A DNA stretch of 64,000 nt from Hydrogenophaga sp. (lineage in GTDB: Bacteria; Pseudomonadota; Gammaproteobacteria; Burkholderiales; Burkholderiaceae_C), in NCBI RefSeq assembly GCF_019635465.1, contig NZ_JAHBZK010000014.1, positions 62,001 to 126,000 of the forward strand. Direction: 5' to 3'. Numbering within the stretch: the stretch's first letter is position 1; the number at the start of each line of letters is the position of its first letter. Below, piece after piece: positions 50,036-59,196 of this stretch. The translations under genes and the position numbers were made by a program. Under the pieces are notes generated by a model. That model searched no databases, had not been told where the DNA came from, and saw nothing but the letters and a program-made list of their open reading frames with translations.

Positions 50036-51315
50036 CGGTAGAACACGTCCACCAGGAACATCGGCACCGCCGGCACATAGGTCACCAGCAGCAGCAGCGC
50101 CATGAGCACGCCGATGAAGGGCAGGTTCACGCGCGTGACCTTCCACATGTCGGCCTTGGCGATCGAGCAGGCCGTGGCCAGCACGCTGGCCACCGGCGGC
50201 GTCTGCTGGCCGATGCCCAGGTTGAGCGTGACGATCAGGCCGAAGTGCACCGGATCGATGCCCACCGCCTTGACCAGCGGCATCACGATCGGCACCACCA
50301 GGATGATGGCCGCCGCCGAGTGCAGGAACAGCCCCGCCAGCAGGAAGAAGATGTTGAGGATGGCCAGCACCGCCCACTTGTTGTCGGTCAGCGAGGCGAT
50401 CCACGCCGCCAGTTGCTGCGGCATCTGCTGCTCGGTGAGCAAATGGCCGAGCAGGGCGGAGGCGGCCACCAGCAGCATCACCACCGCGGTCTGCACGCTG
50501 CCCTCGACCATCGACTCCATCAGGTGCTTGAGGTTGAGCTCGCGGTAGATCACGGCGCCGATGAACAGCGCGGCCACCACGGCCAGTGCCGCGCCTTCGG
50601 TGGCGGTGACGACGCCGCCGAAGATGCCGCCCAGAATGATCATGGGCAGCAGGAAGGCCCAGGCCGCGTCCTTGAAGGTGCTCTTGACGCGCTGCCAGCT
50701 GAACACTTCTTCAACCGGGTAGTTGTAGCGTTTGGCGTACCAGTAGGCCAGGCCCATCATGGCGCCGCCGCCGAGGATGCCGGGCACGATGCCTGCCACG
50801 AACAGCTGCACCACCGAGGTCTCGGCCATCACCGCGTACAGGATCATCGGGATCGACGGCGGAATGATGATGGCCAGCGTCGCTGACGACGACGTCACCG
50901 CCGCGGCGAATTCCTTGGGGTAGCCCTTCTTCTTCATCGCCGGCACCAGGATCGAACCCATGGCGGCCACGTCGGCCACGGCCGAGCCGGAGATCTCGGC
51001 GAAGAACAGCGAGGTGCCGATGTTGACCATCGCCAGCCCGCCCTTGACGAAGCCGAACAGGGCAGAGGCAAAGGCGATGAGCCGGCGCGACAGGCTCGAC
51101 GAATTCATGATGGCGCCGGCCAGCACGAACAGCGGAATGGCCAGCAGCGGGAAGCTGGTGGCGCCATTGAACATGGTGATGGCCGCGCTCAGCAGCGACT
51201 CCATGCCGCCGAACCACACCATGGCCGTCATGGCCACCACGCCGAGCGCGATGGCGATCGGCACATTGATCAGGATCAGGGCCAGCAGGCCCAGGAACAT
51301 CAGCGCGGCCATCAT
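50032..51315 (-). CDS. TRAP transporter large permease (DctM)
   Basis: The protein has 427 residues with about 12 membrane segments, the DctM subunit that couples sodium or proton flow to uptake of organic acids. Signature stretches are FPLLAIPLFVLAGAIMNSS, FAEISGSAVADVAAMGSILVPAMKKKGYPKEFAAAVTSSSATLAIIIPPSIPMILYAVMA and NLGIGQQTPPVASVL. It overlaps the DctQ gene by ATGA. Confidence 0.93.
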   Translation of the reverse strand: MMAALMFLGLLALILINVPIAIALGVVAMTAMVWFGGMESLLSAAITMFNGATSFPLLAIPLFVLAGAIMNSSSLSRRLIAFASALFGFVKGGLAMVNIGTSLFFAEISGSAVADVAAMGSILVPAMKKKGYPKEFAAAVTSSSATLAIIIPPSIPMILYAVMAETSVVQLFVAGIVPGILGGGAMMGLAYWYAKRYNYPVEEVFSWQRVKSTFKDAAWAFLLPMIILGGIFGGVVTATEGAALAVVAALFIGAVIYRELNLKHLMESMVEGSVQTAVVMLLVAASALLGHLLTEQQMPQQLAAWIASLTDNKWAVLAILNIFFLLAGLFLHSAAAIILVVPIVMPLVKAVGIDPVHFGLIVTLNLGIGQQTPPVASVLATACSIAKADMWKVTRVNLPFIGVLMALLLLVTYVPAVPMFLVDVFYR

Positions 51316-51848
51316 GATTGCATCGCCTTTTCGATTTCGCGTTGCATTTCCTGCTTCTCGGCGTCGATCACGCCGTCGCCGCGCGCCTGGCGCAGCAGCT
51401 CGGGCAGCGTGAGCAGTTGCGCCACGATGAAGATCAGCGAGCCGATCGGGATGACCGATTGCGTCAGCCGCGTGGGCACCCAGGGCAGGCTCACCATGGC
51501 GTCACCTTCCAGGATCACCAGCACCTGGTAGCCGTACCAGCCCAGCAGCGCGAAGAACAGGATCACGATGCCTTCGCCCAGCAGCACCAGCGGCACGCGC
51601 AGGCTGGGTGGCATGGCATTGACCAGCCCCGGAAAGCCAATGTGCGAGCGCTTGAGCGCAGCCAGCCCGGCGCCGTAGTAGGTCAGCCAGGCCAGCGCGA
51701 TCGAGGCCACCTCGTCGTACCAGACCATGGGGATGCCGAGCTTTCGGTAGGTCACGCCCATGAGGACGATGACCGCCAGCGAGCCCAGCAGCAGGATGAC
51801 GAACGCGGTGAGCGCGCGTTCGAACGCGAGTCGAAGGGAGTGCAGCAC
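51312..51848 (-). CDS. TRAP transporter small permease (DctQ)
   Basis: The protein has 178 residues with four hydrophobic segments (residues about 14-33, 43-62, 85-107 and 125-150), the DctQ arrangement. The conserved RKLGIPMVWYDEVASIALAWLTYYGAGLA lies between segments 1 and 2. GTG start. It couples with DctM by gene overlap. Confidence 0.9.
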   Translation of the reverse strand: MLHSLRLAFERALTAFVILLLGSLAVIVLMGVTYRKLGIPMVWYDEVASIALAWLTYYGAGLAALKRSHIGFPGLVNAMPPSLRVPLVLLGEGIVILFFALLGWYGYQVLVILEGDAMVSLPWVPTRLTQSVIPIGSLIFIVAQLLTLPELLRQARGDGVIDAEKQEMQREIEKAMQS

Positions 51849-51919
51849 GATGAACCCGAAGGGAAAGGGAGGGCGCGAAGGCCCCGCCTCAGTGGCGGGG
51901 CCGTTCGCAGGCGATGGCG

Positions 51920-52936
51920 TCAGAACTTCGCGCCGAGCTCGACTGCCTTGTCAACCAGCTTGGCGCCGTCGGGCACTTCCTTGCCGAACTCGGCGTACAC
52001 GGCTTTGCTGGCGGCGATGAAGGCGTTCTTGTCCGGGTCGTTGACCTTCACGCCGGCGGCAGCGATCTTGTCGACCAGTTCCTTGTCGAGCTCGGCCGCG
52101 GTCTTGTAGACAAAGGGCTGAACGTCCTTGGCGGCCTTCTCGAGGATCTCGCGCACATCGGCGGGCAGCGAGGCGAACTTGCGCGAGCCGGCGGTGAGGT
52201 AGGCCGGCGTGTACACGTGGCCGGTCATCGAGAGGTACTTCTGCACCTCCTGGAACTTGGACGAGTAGATCTGCGTGAGCGGGTTCTCCTGCCCGTCCAT
52301 CACACCGGTCTGCAGCGCCACGAACACCTCGGACAGCGCCATCGGCGACGGGTTGGCGCCATAGGCCTGGAACATCTTCACGCGCCACACGCCTTGCGGC
52401 ACGCGCAGCTTCATGCCCTTGAGGTCGTCGGGCTTGACGATCGGGCGCAGGTTGTTGGTCACGTTGCGAAAGCCGTTCTCCCACACGCCCAGGATCTTGT
52501 AGCCCTTCTCGTCGGCCATGGGCGCCAGCGCCGGCCACACCACCGCCTGCTCGATGGCTTTCATGTGCTCGCGGTTCTTGACGAGGTAGGGCATCTCGAA
52601 CATGCCGAAGGCAGGCACGGTGGAGGACATCACCGACGAGGGCAGCGACAGGTCCAGCGTGCCCAGGCGCAGCTTCTGCATCATCTCGGCGTCGCCGCCG
52701 AGCTGGCTGGAGCCGAACACCACCACCTTGGCCTTGTTGCCCAGGCGTTCGTTGGCCACGCGCGCAAACTCGTTGGCCGAGCGCTCAAAGAGCGAGCCGG
52801 GCCCGCCCACGTGGCCGAGCTTGATCTCCAGTTGCGCGTGTGCGGCGGTGCTGGCCAGCATCAGCGCCGTGGCGCCCAGCGCTGCGGTGACGGCCCGTCG
52901 GGTGAAGGCCGCGAGGGTACGGTGGCGATTCGGCAT
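51920..52936 (-). CDS. TRAP transporter solute-binding protein (DctP)
   Basis: The protein has 338 residues. The signal peptide (TRRAVTAALGATALMLASTAAHAQ) carries a twin-arginine-like RR. The DctP core EIKLGHVGGPGSLFERSANEFARVANERLG is followed by FGSSQLGGDAEMMQKLRLGTLDLSLPSSV, LRVPQGVWRVKMFQAYGANPSPMALSEVFVALQTGVMDGQENPLTQIYSSKFQEVQKYLSMTGHVY (the family's substrate-binding region, with the conserved arginine). GGAGACAAGC is the ribosome site. Typical ligands are C4-dicarboxylates, keto acids or aromatic acids. Confidence 0.93.
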   Translation of the reverse strand: MPNRHRTLAAFTRRAVTAALGATALMLASTAAHAQLEIKLGHVGGPGSLFERSANEFARVANERLGNKAKVVVFGSSQLGGDAEMMQKLRLGTLDLSLPSSVMSSTVPAFGMFEMPYLVKNREHMKAIEQAVVWPALAPMADEKGYKILGVWENGFRNVTNNLRPIVKPDDLKGMKLRVPQGVWRVKMFQAYGANPSPMALSEVFVALQTGVMDGQENPLTQIYSSKFQEVQKYLSMTGHVYTPAYLTAGSRKFASLPADVREILEKAAKDVQPFVYKTAAELDKELVDKIAAAGVKVNDPDKNAFIAASKAVYAEFGKEVPDGAKLVDKAVELGAKF

Positions 52937-53017
52937 GCTTGTCTCCTGTGTGGTTTGTCGTCCGCTGAAAACTCCGAGCCCCGTCCACGGACGCAACGGG
53001 GCACCTGTCATCCGGTC

Positions 53018-54268
53018 TCAGGCCATGGCGGGCTGGGGCTTGCTCTTTGGGGCGGGCGCGCCTTGCAGCAGGCCGCCCGGGTGGGCCGAGAAGTGGTCCA
53101 TGACGGCCTGCACGCCCGAGCCAGCCAGCTTGACGCCGGCGAGCTTGAGGCCCATTTCGCAGCCGGCCACGGTGGCCACCAGCGTGAGGTCGTTGCTGTC
53201 GCCCAGGTGGCCGATGCGGAACATGCGACCCTTGATCTTGCCCAGGCCGGTACCCAGCGAGCAGTCGAAGCGCTCGTAGATAAGCTTGCGCACCGCGTCG
53301 GCGTCCACGCCCTCGGGCGTCATGACGCCGGTGAGGATGGGTGAGTACACCGCGGGGTCGGCGCACTGGATCGGCAGGCCCCAGGCGGTGACGGCGGCGC
53401 GCACGCCCGCGGCCCAGCGTTGGTGGCGTGCAAACACGCGGTCCAGCCCGTCTGCCAGCAGCATGTCGCAGGCCTCGCTCAGGCCGTAGAGCAGGTTGGT
53501 GTTGGGGGTCGATGGCCAGTAGCCGTTCTTGTTCATCTCCAGCATCTCGCCCCAGCCCCAGTAGGCGCGCGGCATGGTGGCCTTCTTGCTGGCTTCGATG
53601 GCCTTGGGCGACAGCGCGTTGAAGCCGATGCCGGGCGGCAGCATCAGGCCTTTCTGCGAGCCGCTGATGGCCACGTCCACGCCCCATTCGTCGTGGCGGT
53701 AGTCGGCACCGGCCAGGCCCGAGATGGTGTCGACCAGCAGCAGAGCAGGGTGCTTCGCGGCGTCGATGGCGCGGCGCACGGCGGCGATGTCGCTCGTGAC
53801 GCCGGTGGAGGTTTCGTTGTGCACCACGCAGACCGCCTTGATGGCGTGGCCGCTGTCGGCCCTGAGGCGCTGCTCGATCAGATCGGCCTGCACGCCGCGG
53901 CGCCAGCCTTCGGTGCCGGGCAGGCCCAGCACCTCGGTTTTGAGGCCCAGGCGCGTGGCGAGCTGGTTCCACAGGAAGGCGAAGTGCCCGGTCTCGTACA
54001 TCAGCACCTGGTCGCCCGGGTTGAGCACGTTGACCAGCGCGGCCTCCCAGGCGCCGGTGCCCGAGCCGGGGTAGATCATGACCGGGTGGCGGGTCTTGAA
54101 GATGGTCTGCATGTCGGCCAGTACCTTCAGGCCCAGGCGGCCGAACTCGGGGCCGCGGTGGTCGATGGTGGGTAGGCTCATGGCGCGCAGGATGCGATCC
54201 GGCACGGGCGAGGGCCCCGGAATCTGCAGGAAATGGCGGCCGGTGGGGTGGGCGTCGGTGGTCAGCAT
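53018..54268 (-). CDS. Class V aminotransferase, serine-glyoxylate/alanine-glyoxylate type
   Basis: The protein has 416 residues, fold type I PLP enzyme. Landmarks: PGPSPVPDRILRAM near residue 17, the pyridine-stacking SGTGAWEAALVN, LLVDTISGLAGADYRHDEWGVDV, the PLP lysine in SGSQKGLMLPPG near residue 200, and AYWGWGEMLEMN. Family members act on glyoxylate with serine or alanine. It is divergent from gntR and heads the run of minus-strand catabolic genes. Confidence 0.92.
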   Translation of the reverse strand: MLTTDAHPTGRHFLQIPGPSPVPDRILRAMSLPTIDHRGPEFGRLGLKVLADMQTIFKTRHPVMIYPGSGTGAWEAALVNVLNPGDQVLMYETGHFAFLWNQLATRLGLKTEVLGLPGTEGWRRGVQADLIEQRLRADSGHAIKAVCVVHNETSTGVTSDIAAVRRAIDAAKHPALLLVDTISGLAGADYRHDEWGVDVAISGSQKGLMLPPGIGFNALSPKAIEASKKATMPRAYWGWGEMLEMNKNGYWPSTPNTNLLYGLSEACDMLLADGLDRVFARHQRWAAGVRAAVTAWGLPIQCADPAVYSPILTGVMTPEGVDADAVRKLIYERFDCSLGTGLGKIKGRMFRIGHLGDSNDLTLVATVAGCEMGLKLAGVKLAGSGVQAVMDHFSAHPGGLLQGAPAPKSKPQPAMA

Positions 54269-54300
54269 GGTCGGTTCTGGTTGCAGGTTGGCGGCCATTT

Positions 54301-54312
54301 TTTGTATGCAAA
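54301..54312. promoter_or_regulatory. GntR operator half-site A
   Basis: TTTGTATGCAAA on the plus strand, an exact reverse complement of 54365-54376. It overlaps the promoter of the aminotransferase gene: a minus-strand TTGACA at 54325-54320 is the likely -35. Confidence 0.75.
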
Positions 54313-54364
54313 ATGCAAATGTCAAGGGTATTCACCCCGGTATGATCCCGTTGACCCCGGATTT

Positions 54365-54376
54365 TTTGCATACAAA
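54365..54376. promoter_or_regulatory. GntR operator half-site B
   Basis: TTTGCATACAAA, an exact reverse complement of site A and 64 bp away centre to centre, about six helical turns. A plus-strand TTGACC at 54351-54356 could be the gntR -35. Confidence 0.75.
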
Positions 54377-54387
54377 AATGGAGGCCC

Positions 54388-55062
54388 ATGAGCGCCCAAG
54401 TGCCCAGCATTCCGCGTCCCGTCCTGCATGAGCAGGTGGCGAGCCGTTTGCGCCAGATGCTGGTGGAGGGCGTGATCGCGCCCGGCGCCAAGCTCAACGA
54501 GCGCGAGCTCTGCGAGGTGTTGCACATCTCGCGCACCCCGCTGCGAGAGGCCATCAAGATGCTGGCCGCCGAAGGCTTGGTCGAACTGCTGCCCAACCGC
54601 GGCTCGGTGGCCGTGGCGCTGGACGAAGAAGACGTGCGCCACACCTTCGAGGTGATGGCGGGGCTGGAGGCGCAGTCCGGCCAGCTGGCCGCGGCGCGCG
54701 TGACCGACGCCGAGGTGGCCGAGATCGAGGCCATGCACTTCGAGATGATGGCCGCCTACACCCGGCGCGACCTCTCGGCCTACTACCGGCTCAACGCCGC
54801 CATTCACCGCGCCATCAACGCCGCGGCCAAGAACCCGGTGCTCACGGCCACCTACAACCAGGTCAACGCGCGTCTGCAGGCGCTGCGCTTTCGCTCCAAC
54901 CAGGACGGCGAGAAGTGGCAGCGCGCCGTGCAGGAGCACGAGGCCATGGTGAACGCCCTCAAGACACGCGACGGCGCCGCGCTGGCGCGTGTGCTGACCC
55001 AGCACTTGCACCACAAACGCGACGTTGTCATCGAGCAGATGCACGCCGCCGAGAGCGACTGA
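54388..55062 (+). CDS. GntR-family regulator (FadR/FCD subfamily)
   Basis: The protein has 224 residues. The winged-helix HTH (residues about 12-75) has GAKLNERELCEVLHISRTPLREAIKMLAAEGLVELLPNRGSVA. The FCD domain (about 85-215) has AGLEAQSGQLAAARVTDAEV, NAAIHRAINAAAKNPVL with its metal-ligand Asp/His positions, and the QEHEAMVNALKTRDGAAL helix. GGAGG lies before the ATG. Divergent from the aminotransferase/TRAP genes and 2 bp upstream of the FAD/Fe-S dehydrogenase. It is likely the repressor released by the pathway substrate. Confidence 0.93.
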   Translation: MSAQVPSIPRPVLHEQVASRLRQMLVEGVIAPGAKLNERELCEVLHISRTPLREAIKMLAAEGLVELLPNRGSVAVALDEEDVRHTFEVMAGLEAQSGQLAAARVTDAEVAEIEAMHFEMMAAYTRRDLSAYYRLNAAIHRAINAAAKNPVLTATYNQVNARLQALRFRSNQDGEKWQRAVQEHEAMVNALKTRDGAALARVLTQHLHHKRDVVIEQMHAAESD

Positions 55063-55064
55063 CC

Positions 55065-58000
55065 ATGAACGCACCCTTGCCCATTCACCTGCGCCAGGAA
55101 TCCCCCGACAGCAGCTACGAGCGCGCCGCGCGCATCGGGGCCGAGGTGGCGGGGCGGCTCGCGCGCGAGCTGCGCCAGCACACGCAGGGCGAGGTACTCT
55201 TTTCGGCCGGCGACCGCGGCCGCTACGCGACCGACGCGTCGATCTACCAGCAGATGCCGGTGGGCGTCTTCGTGCCCACCAACGCCGAGGACGTGGCCAC
55301 CGCGCTGCGCATTTGCCGCCAGCTGGGCGTGCCGGTGGTGCCGCGCGGCGGGGGCACCAGCCAGTGCGGGCAGACGGTGGGCACCGGCCTGGTGATCGAC
55401 CACAGCAAGCACATGCGGCGCGTGCTGGCGGTGGACGCCGACGCGCGCACCGCCACGGTCGAGCCGGGCATCGTGCTCGACCACCTGAACGCGCAGCTCA
55501 AGGCGCACGGCCTGTGGTACCCGGTGGACGTGTCCACCAGCGCGCAGGCCACGCTCGGTGGCATGGCGGGCAACAACTCCTGCGGCAGCCGCTCCATCGC
55601 CTACGGCAACATGGTGCACAACGTGCTGGGCGCGCAGGCCTGGCTGGCCGACGGGCAGTTGCTCGACTTCGGCGCCTACGCCGACGCCGGTGGCGAGGCG
55701 CGCGCCATCGGCGACTTCGTGCGCGACCTGGCCGCGCAGCACGCCGGCGACATCGACGCGCACTGGCCCAAGGTGCTGCGCCGCGTGGCGGGCTACAACC
55801 TCGACGTCTTTCGCAACCAGAACCCGCGCCCCTACACGGCCGACGGGTCGGTGAACCTGGCGCACCTGCTGATCGGCAGCGAGGGCACGCTGGCGCTGAC
55901 GCGCTCGCTCACGCTGCGCCTGAGCGAGCTGCCGCGCGCCAAGGTGCTCGGGGTGGTGAACTTCCCGACCTTCTACAAGGCCATGGACAGCGCCCAGCAC
56001 ATCGTCAAGCTGGGCGAAGGCATGCCGGTGGGCCAGCTCACGGCGGTGGAGCTGGTCGATCGCACCATGATCGAGCTCGCGCTCAAGAACCCGGCGTTTG
56101 CGCCCACCATCCGTACCGCGCTGTCGCCGCACATCAACGGCGGCCAGCCCGACGCGGTGCTGCTGGTCGAGTTCAGCGGGCCGAGCAAGGCCGACATCCA
56201 GCACAAGCTGCGCGAGCTGGTCGAACTGATGGGCGACCTGGGCCTGCCGGGCAGCGTGGTCGAGATGCTCGACGACGCGCCGCAGAAGAACCTTTGGGAG
56301 GTGCGCAAGGCCGGGCTCAACATCATGATGAGCCTGCGCGGCGACGGCAAACCGGTGAGCTTCATCGAAGACTGTGCGGTACCGCTGGAATACCTGGCCG
56401 AATACACCGACGCGCTCACGCAGGTGTTTCGCAAGCACGGCACGCGCGGCACCTGGTATGCGCATGCGTCGGTAGGTACCTTGCATGTGCGGCCCATCCT
56501 GGACATGCGCACTGGCGGTCCCGACGGTGGCGCCGCGAAGATGCGCGCCATCGGCGAAGAGGCCAGCGCGCTGGTGCGGCGCTACAAGGGCGCGTACAGC
56601 GGCGAGCACGGCGATGGCCTGTGCCGCGGCGAGTGGATCGAATGGCAGTTCGGCCCGCGTTTGAACGAGGCCTTCCGGGCCATCAAGCAGCGTTTCGACC
56701 CGGACGGGCTGTTGTGCCCGCAGCGCATGATCGATCCGCCGAAGATGGACGACACGCGGCTGATGCGCTTTCCGCCCAGCTACCGCGTGGTGCCGATCCG
56801 CACGGCGCTCGACTGGAGCGGCTGGGATGTGCAGAACGACGCCGTGACCGAGCAGACCAGCGCGCCCGGCACCGGCGGCGACCCCGCGCACGGCCTGGCC
56901 AAGGCGGTGGAGATGTGCAACAACAACGGGCACTGCCGCAAGTTCGACGCCGGCACCATGTGCCCGAGCTACCGCGTCACGCGCGACGAGCAGCACCTCA
57001 CGCGCGGGCGCGCCAACACGCTGCGCCTGGCCCTGAGCGGACAGCTCGACGGCATGGCACCGGGCGATGCCTTCACCAGCGACGCGGTGCGCGAAGCCAT
57101 GGACCTGTGCGTGGGCTGCAAGGGCTGCAAGCGCGACTGCCCCACCGGCGTGGACATGGCGCGCATGAAGGTGGAGTGGCTGCACCACCACCACGCCAGG
57201 CATGGGCGCTCGGTCAAGGACCGCCTGATTGCCCACCTGCCCGATTACGCCCGCTGGGCCGCACGGCTGGCGCCGCTGCTCAACCTGCGCAACCGCCTGC
57301 CGTGGATGGCGGCGCTGGGCGAACGCTGGCTGGGCCTGAGCGCGCAGCGCAGTCTGCCCGAATGGCGCACGCGCCACTTCTTCAACGACGCGCCGCGCAC
57401 CGCCACGCGCGACGAGGTGATGGCGGCAGAACGCGGCGTGGTGCTGTTCGTCGACACCTTCAACGGGCATTTCGAAGACGACAACGCGCGCGATGCGGTC
57501 ACGGTGCTGCAGACCGCAGGCTACGTGGTGCACGTGGCCACCAAGCAGGGCGGCGACGGCCATTTGTGCTGCGGCCGCACCTACCTGGCCGCCGGCATGG
57601 TGGACGCTGCGCGCGACAAGGCGCGCGAGCTGGTGGCCAGCCTGCTGCCGCTGGCCGAGCGCGGCCTGGCCATCGTCGGCCTGGAGCCCTCGTGCCTGCT
57701 CACTCTGCGCGACGAGCTGCTGGTGATGGGCCTGGGTTCGGGTGCGCAAGCGGTGGCCGAACAGGCCTTGCTGTTTGAAGAGTTTCTGGCGCAGGAGGCG
57801 CGCGCGGGTCGCATGGACGGGCTCAAGGCGCAGCTGCAACCGGTGGCGCAGCCGGTGCTGGTGCACGGCCATTGCCACCAGAAGGCCTTCGACGCCGTCT
57901 CACCCGTGATGGAGGTGCTGCGCTGGGTGCCGGGCGCGCAGCCCAGGCTGATCGAGAGCAGTTGCTGCGGCATGGCTGGCAGCTTTGGCTACGAGGCATC

Positions 58001-58178
58001 GCACCACGCGGTGTCGATGCAGATGGCCGAGCTGAGCCTGTTGCCCGCGGTGCGGGCCCAACCCGATGCCATCGTTGTGGCCGATGGCACCAGTTGCCGC
58101 CACCAGATTCACGACGGCGCGCAGCGCGAGGCGATCCATGTGAGCCGCTTGCTGGCACGCCAGCTGGGCGCAGCCTGA
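55065..58178 (+). CDS. FAD-linked oxidase / Fe-S fusion dehydrogenase (YdiJ-like)
   Basis: The protein has 1037 residues. The N-terminal half is the FAD-linked oxidase domain (VGVFVPTNAEDVATALRICRQLGVPVVPRGGGTSQCGQTVG, then GGMAGNNSCGSRSIAYGN near residue 165, and the FAD-linked C-terminal GEHGDGLCRGEWIEWQFGP). The C-terminal part has ferredoxin cysteines (CNNNGHCRKFDAGTMCP and CVGCKGCKRDCPTGV) and two CCG domains (LCCGRTYLAAG, SSCCGMAGSFGYE) near 850 and 970. Layout and size match D-2-hydroxyglutarate dehydrogenase-like YdiJ and glycolate-oxidase fusions. It probably oxidises a 2-hydroxy acid with electrons to the respiratory chain. Third gene regulated by gntR. Confidence 0.92.
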   Translation: MNAPLPIHLRQESPDSSYERAARIGAEVAGRLARELRQHTQGEVLFSAGDRGRYATDASIYQQMPVGVFVPTNAEDVATALRICRQLGVPVVPRGGGTSQCGQTVGTGLVIDHSKHMRRVLAVDADARTATVEPGIVLDHLNAQLKAHGLWYPVDVSTSAQATLGGMAGNNSCGSRSIAYGNMVHNVLGAQAWLADGQLLDFGAYADAGGEARAIGDFVRDLAAQHAGDIDAHWPKVLRRVAGYNLDVFRNQNPRPYTADGSVNLAHLLIGSEGTLALTRSLTLRLSELPRAKVLGVVNFPTFYKAMDSAQHIVKLGEGMPVGQLTAVELVDRTMIELALKNPAFAPTIRTALSPHINGGQPDAVLLVEFSGPSKADIQHKLRELVELMGDLGLPGSVVEMLDDAPQKNLWEVRKAGLNIMMSLRGDGKPVSFIEDCAVPLEYLAEYTDALTQVFRKHGTRGTWYAHASVGTLHVRPILDMRTGGPDGGAAKMRAIGEEASALVRRYKGAYSGEHGDGLCRGEWIEWQFGPRLNEAFRAIKQRFDPDGLLCPQRMIDPPKMDDTRLMRFPPSYRVVPIRTALDWSGWDVQNDAVTEQTSAPGTGGDPAHGLAKAVEMCNNNGHCRKFDAGTMCPSYRVTRDEQHLTRGRANTLRLALSGQLDGMAPGDAFTSDAVREAMDLCVGCKGCKRDCPTGVDMARMKVEWLHHHHARHGRSVKDRLIAHLPDYARWAARLAPLLNLRNRLPWMAALGERWLGLSAQRSLPEWRTRHFFNDAPRTATRDEVMAAERGVVLFVDTFNGHFEDDNARDAVTVLQTAGYVVHVATKQGGDGHLCCGRTYLAAGMVDAARDKARELVASLLPLAERGLAIVGLEPSCLLTLRDELLVMGLGSGAQAVAEQALLFEEFLAQEARAGRMDGLKAQLQPVAQPVLVHGHCHQKAFDAVSPVMEVLRWVPGAQPRLIESSCCGMAGSFGYEASHHAVSMQMAELSLLPAVRAQPDAIVVADGTSCRHQIHDGAQREAIHVSRLLARQLGAA

Positions 58179-58185
58179 TGGCGGA

Positions 58186-59091
58186 TCAGTAGGCGACTGC
58201 GCGGTCGCTGAGTTCGGCCGGGCCGGAGGGCGCAAAACCCAGGCGCCCGACCAGGTACAGCGTGTGCTGCAGCAGGCGCGCCATCTGCGTGCGTGCCTCG
58301 CGCGAGGTGTTGGCCGCCATCAGCGCGATGGTGGGCACGCAGGTTTCGCCGAAATCGTCTTCGTCGCGCACGTAGCGCGTCAGCAGGTGGTCCTTGCCCA
58401 TGTCAAGGCGCGCATCGACCAGTTCGGCCGCGCGTTCGAGCCGGCTCATGGCCTCGAAGCCCACGACCCAGCAGACGTGGCGGCCTTCCTGCCGTTCGGT
58501 CACGGTGCAGCCCAGGGGCAACTGCCAGGTGCGGGTCTCCTCGCGGCCTGAAATCAGTCGCAGCGCGTTGCGCCACAGTGGGTGCGCATCGGCGACAAAG
58601 GCCTGCAAGGAGCGCCGGATCTCGACCGCCACATCGCCTTGTGAGCCAGGGCCGTGGACCATGACCACGCCTTGCTCCTGCACTTGCGAGCCGTCGATGG
58701 TCACGCGCTCGGGCTCCAGGCTGGATGAAAGCGAGTGCACCACGCCGCGCACGTCCTCGCGCGCGGCCCAGGGCGCCAGCAACAGGGTGATGCCGCCGGA
58801 CTGCAGCACGCGCAAGGAAACCGGCTCACTGCGGATGGCGCCCTGGCCATCGCCGAGCAGGCGCTCGAACGCGGAGGCGACCTCGCGCTGGTCGTGGCGC
58901 GATGCGCCCATGAGCACCACCACGACGCTCGGGTCCTGTTTGCGCATGGCGGGCGAATTGCACACCAGGCACTGGACCTTGGCCGCGGGTTTGGAGAGCA
59001 CGTCGCAGCGCGACGCGGGGGGCAGGAGCGCACCGTCGTCGTTGAGCACCTTGGCGACGGCAGCGGGGGTATCGATGACTTGGCGGGACAT
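58186..59091 (-). CDS. Protein of unknown function
   Basis: The protein has 301 residues (start uncertain; ATG 59091 is taken, 59130 and 59154 are alternatives). No family recognised. It is mostly soluble alpha/beta. The N-terminus has CDVLSKPAAKVQCLVCNSPAM with a possible CxxC. Then comes VVVVLMGASRHDQREVASAFERLLGDGQG and LRVLQSGGITLLLAPWA. The C-terminal half has WRNALRLISGREETRTW, VCWVVGFEAMSRLERAAELVDARLDMGKDHLLTRYVRDEDDFGE and VPTIALMAANTSREARTQMARLL. It may be a small regulatory or partner protein of the gntR cluster; the sequence does not say. Confidence 0.55.
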   Translation of the reverse strand: MSRQVIDTPAAVAKVLNDDGALLPPASRCDVLSKPAAKVQCLVCNSPAMRKQDPSVVVVLMGASRHDQREVASAFERLLGDGQGAIRSEPVSLRVLQSGGITLLLAPWAAREDVRGVVHSLSSSLEPERVTIDGSQVQEQGVVMVHGPGSQGDVAVEIRRSLQAFVADAHPLWRNALRLISGREETRTWQLPLGCTVTERQEGRHVCWVVGFEAMSRLERAAELVDARLDMGKDHLLTRYVRDEDDFGETCVPTIALMAANTSREARTQMARLLQHTLYLVGRLGFAPSGPAELSDRAVAY

Positions 59092-59196
59092 GTGAAGGCA
59101 GGGACCAGCGATGTGTCGTTGGTTCGGCATCTTCGTGGCGGAAGTGAGGCGCATCCGACCCGAGCCGGATCACCTGCACGTCTGGCCGACCATCGG

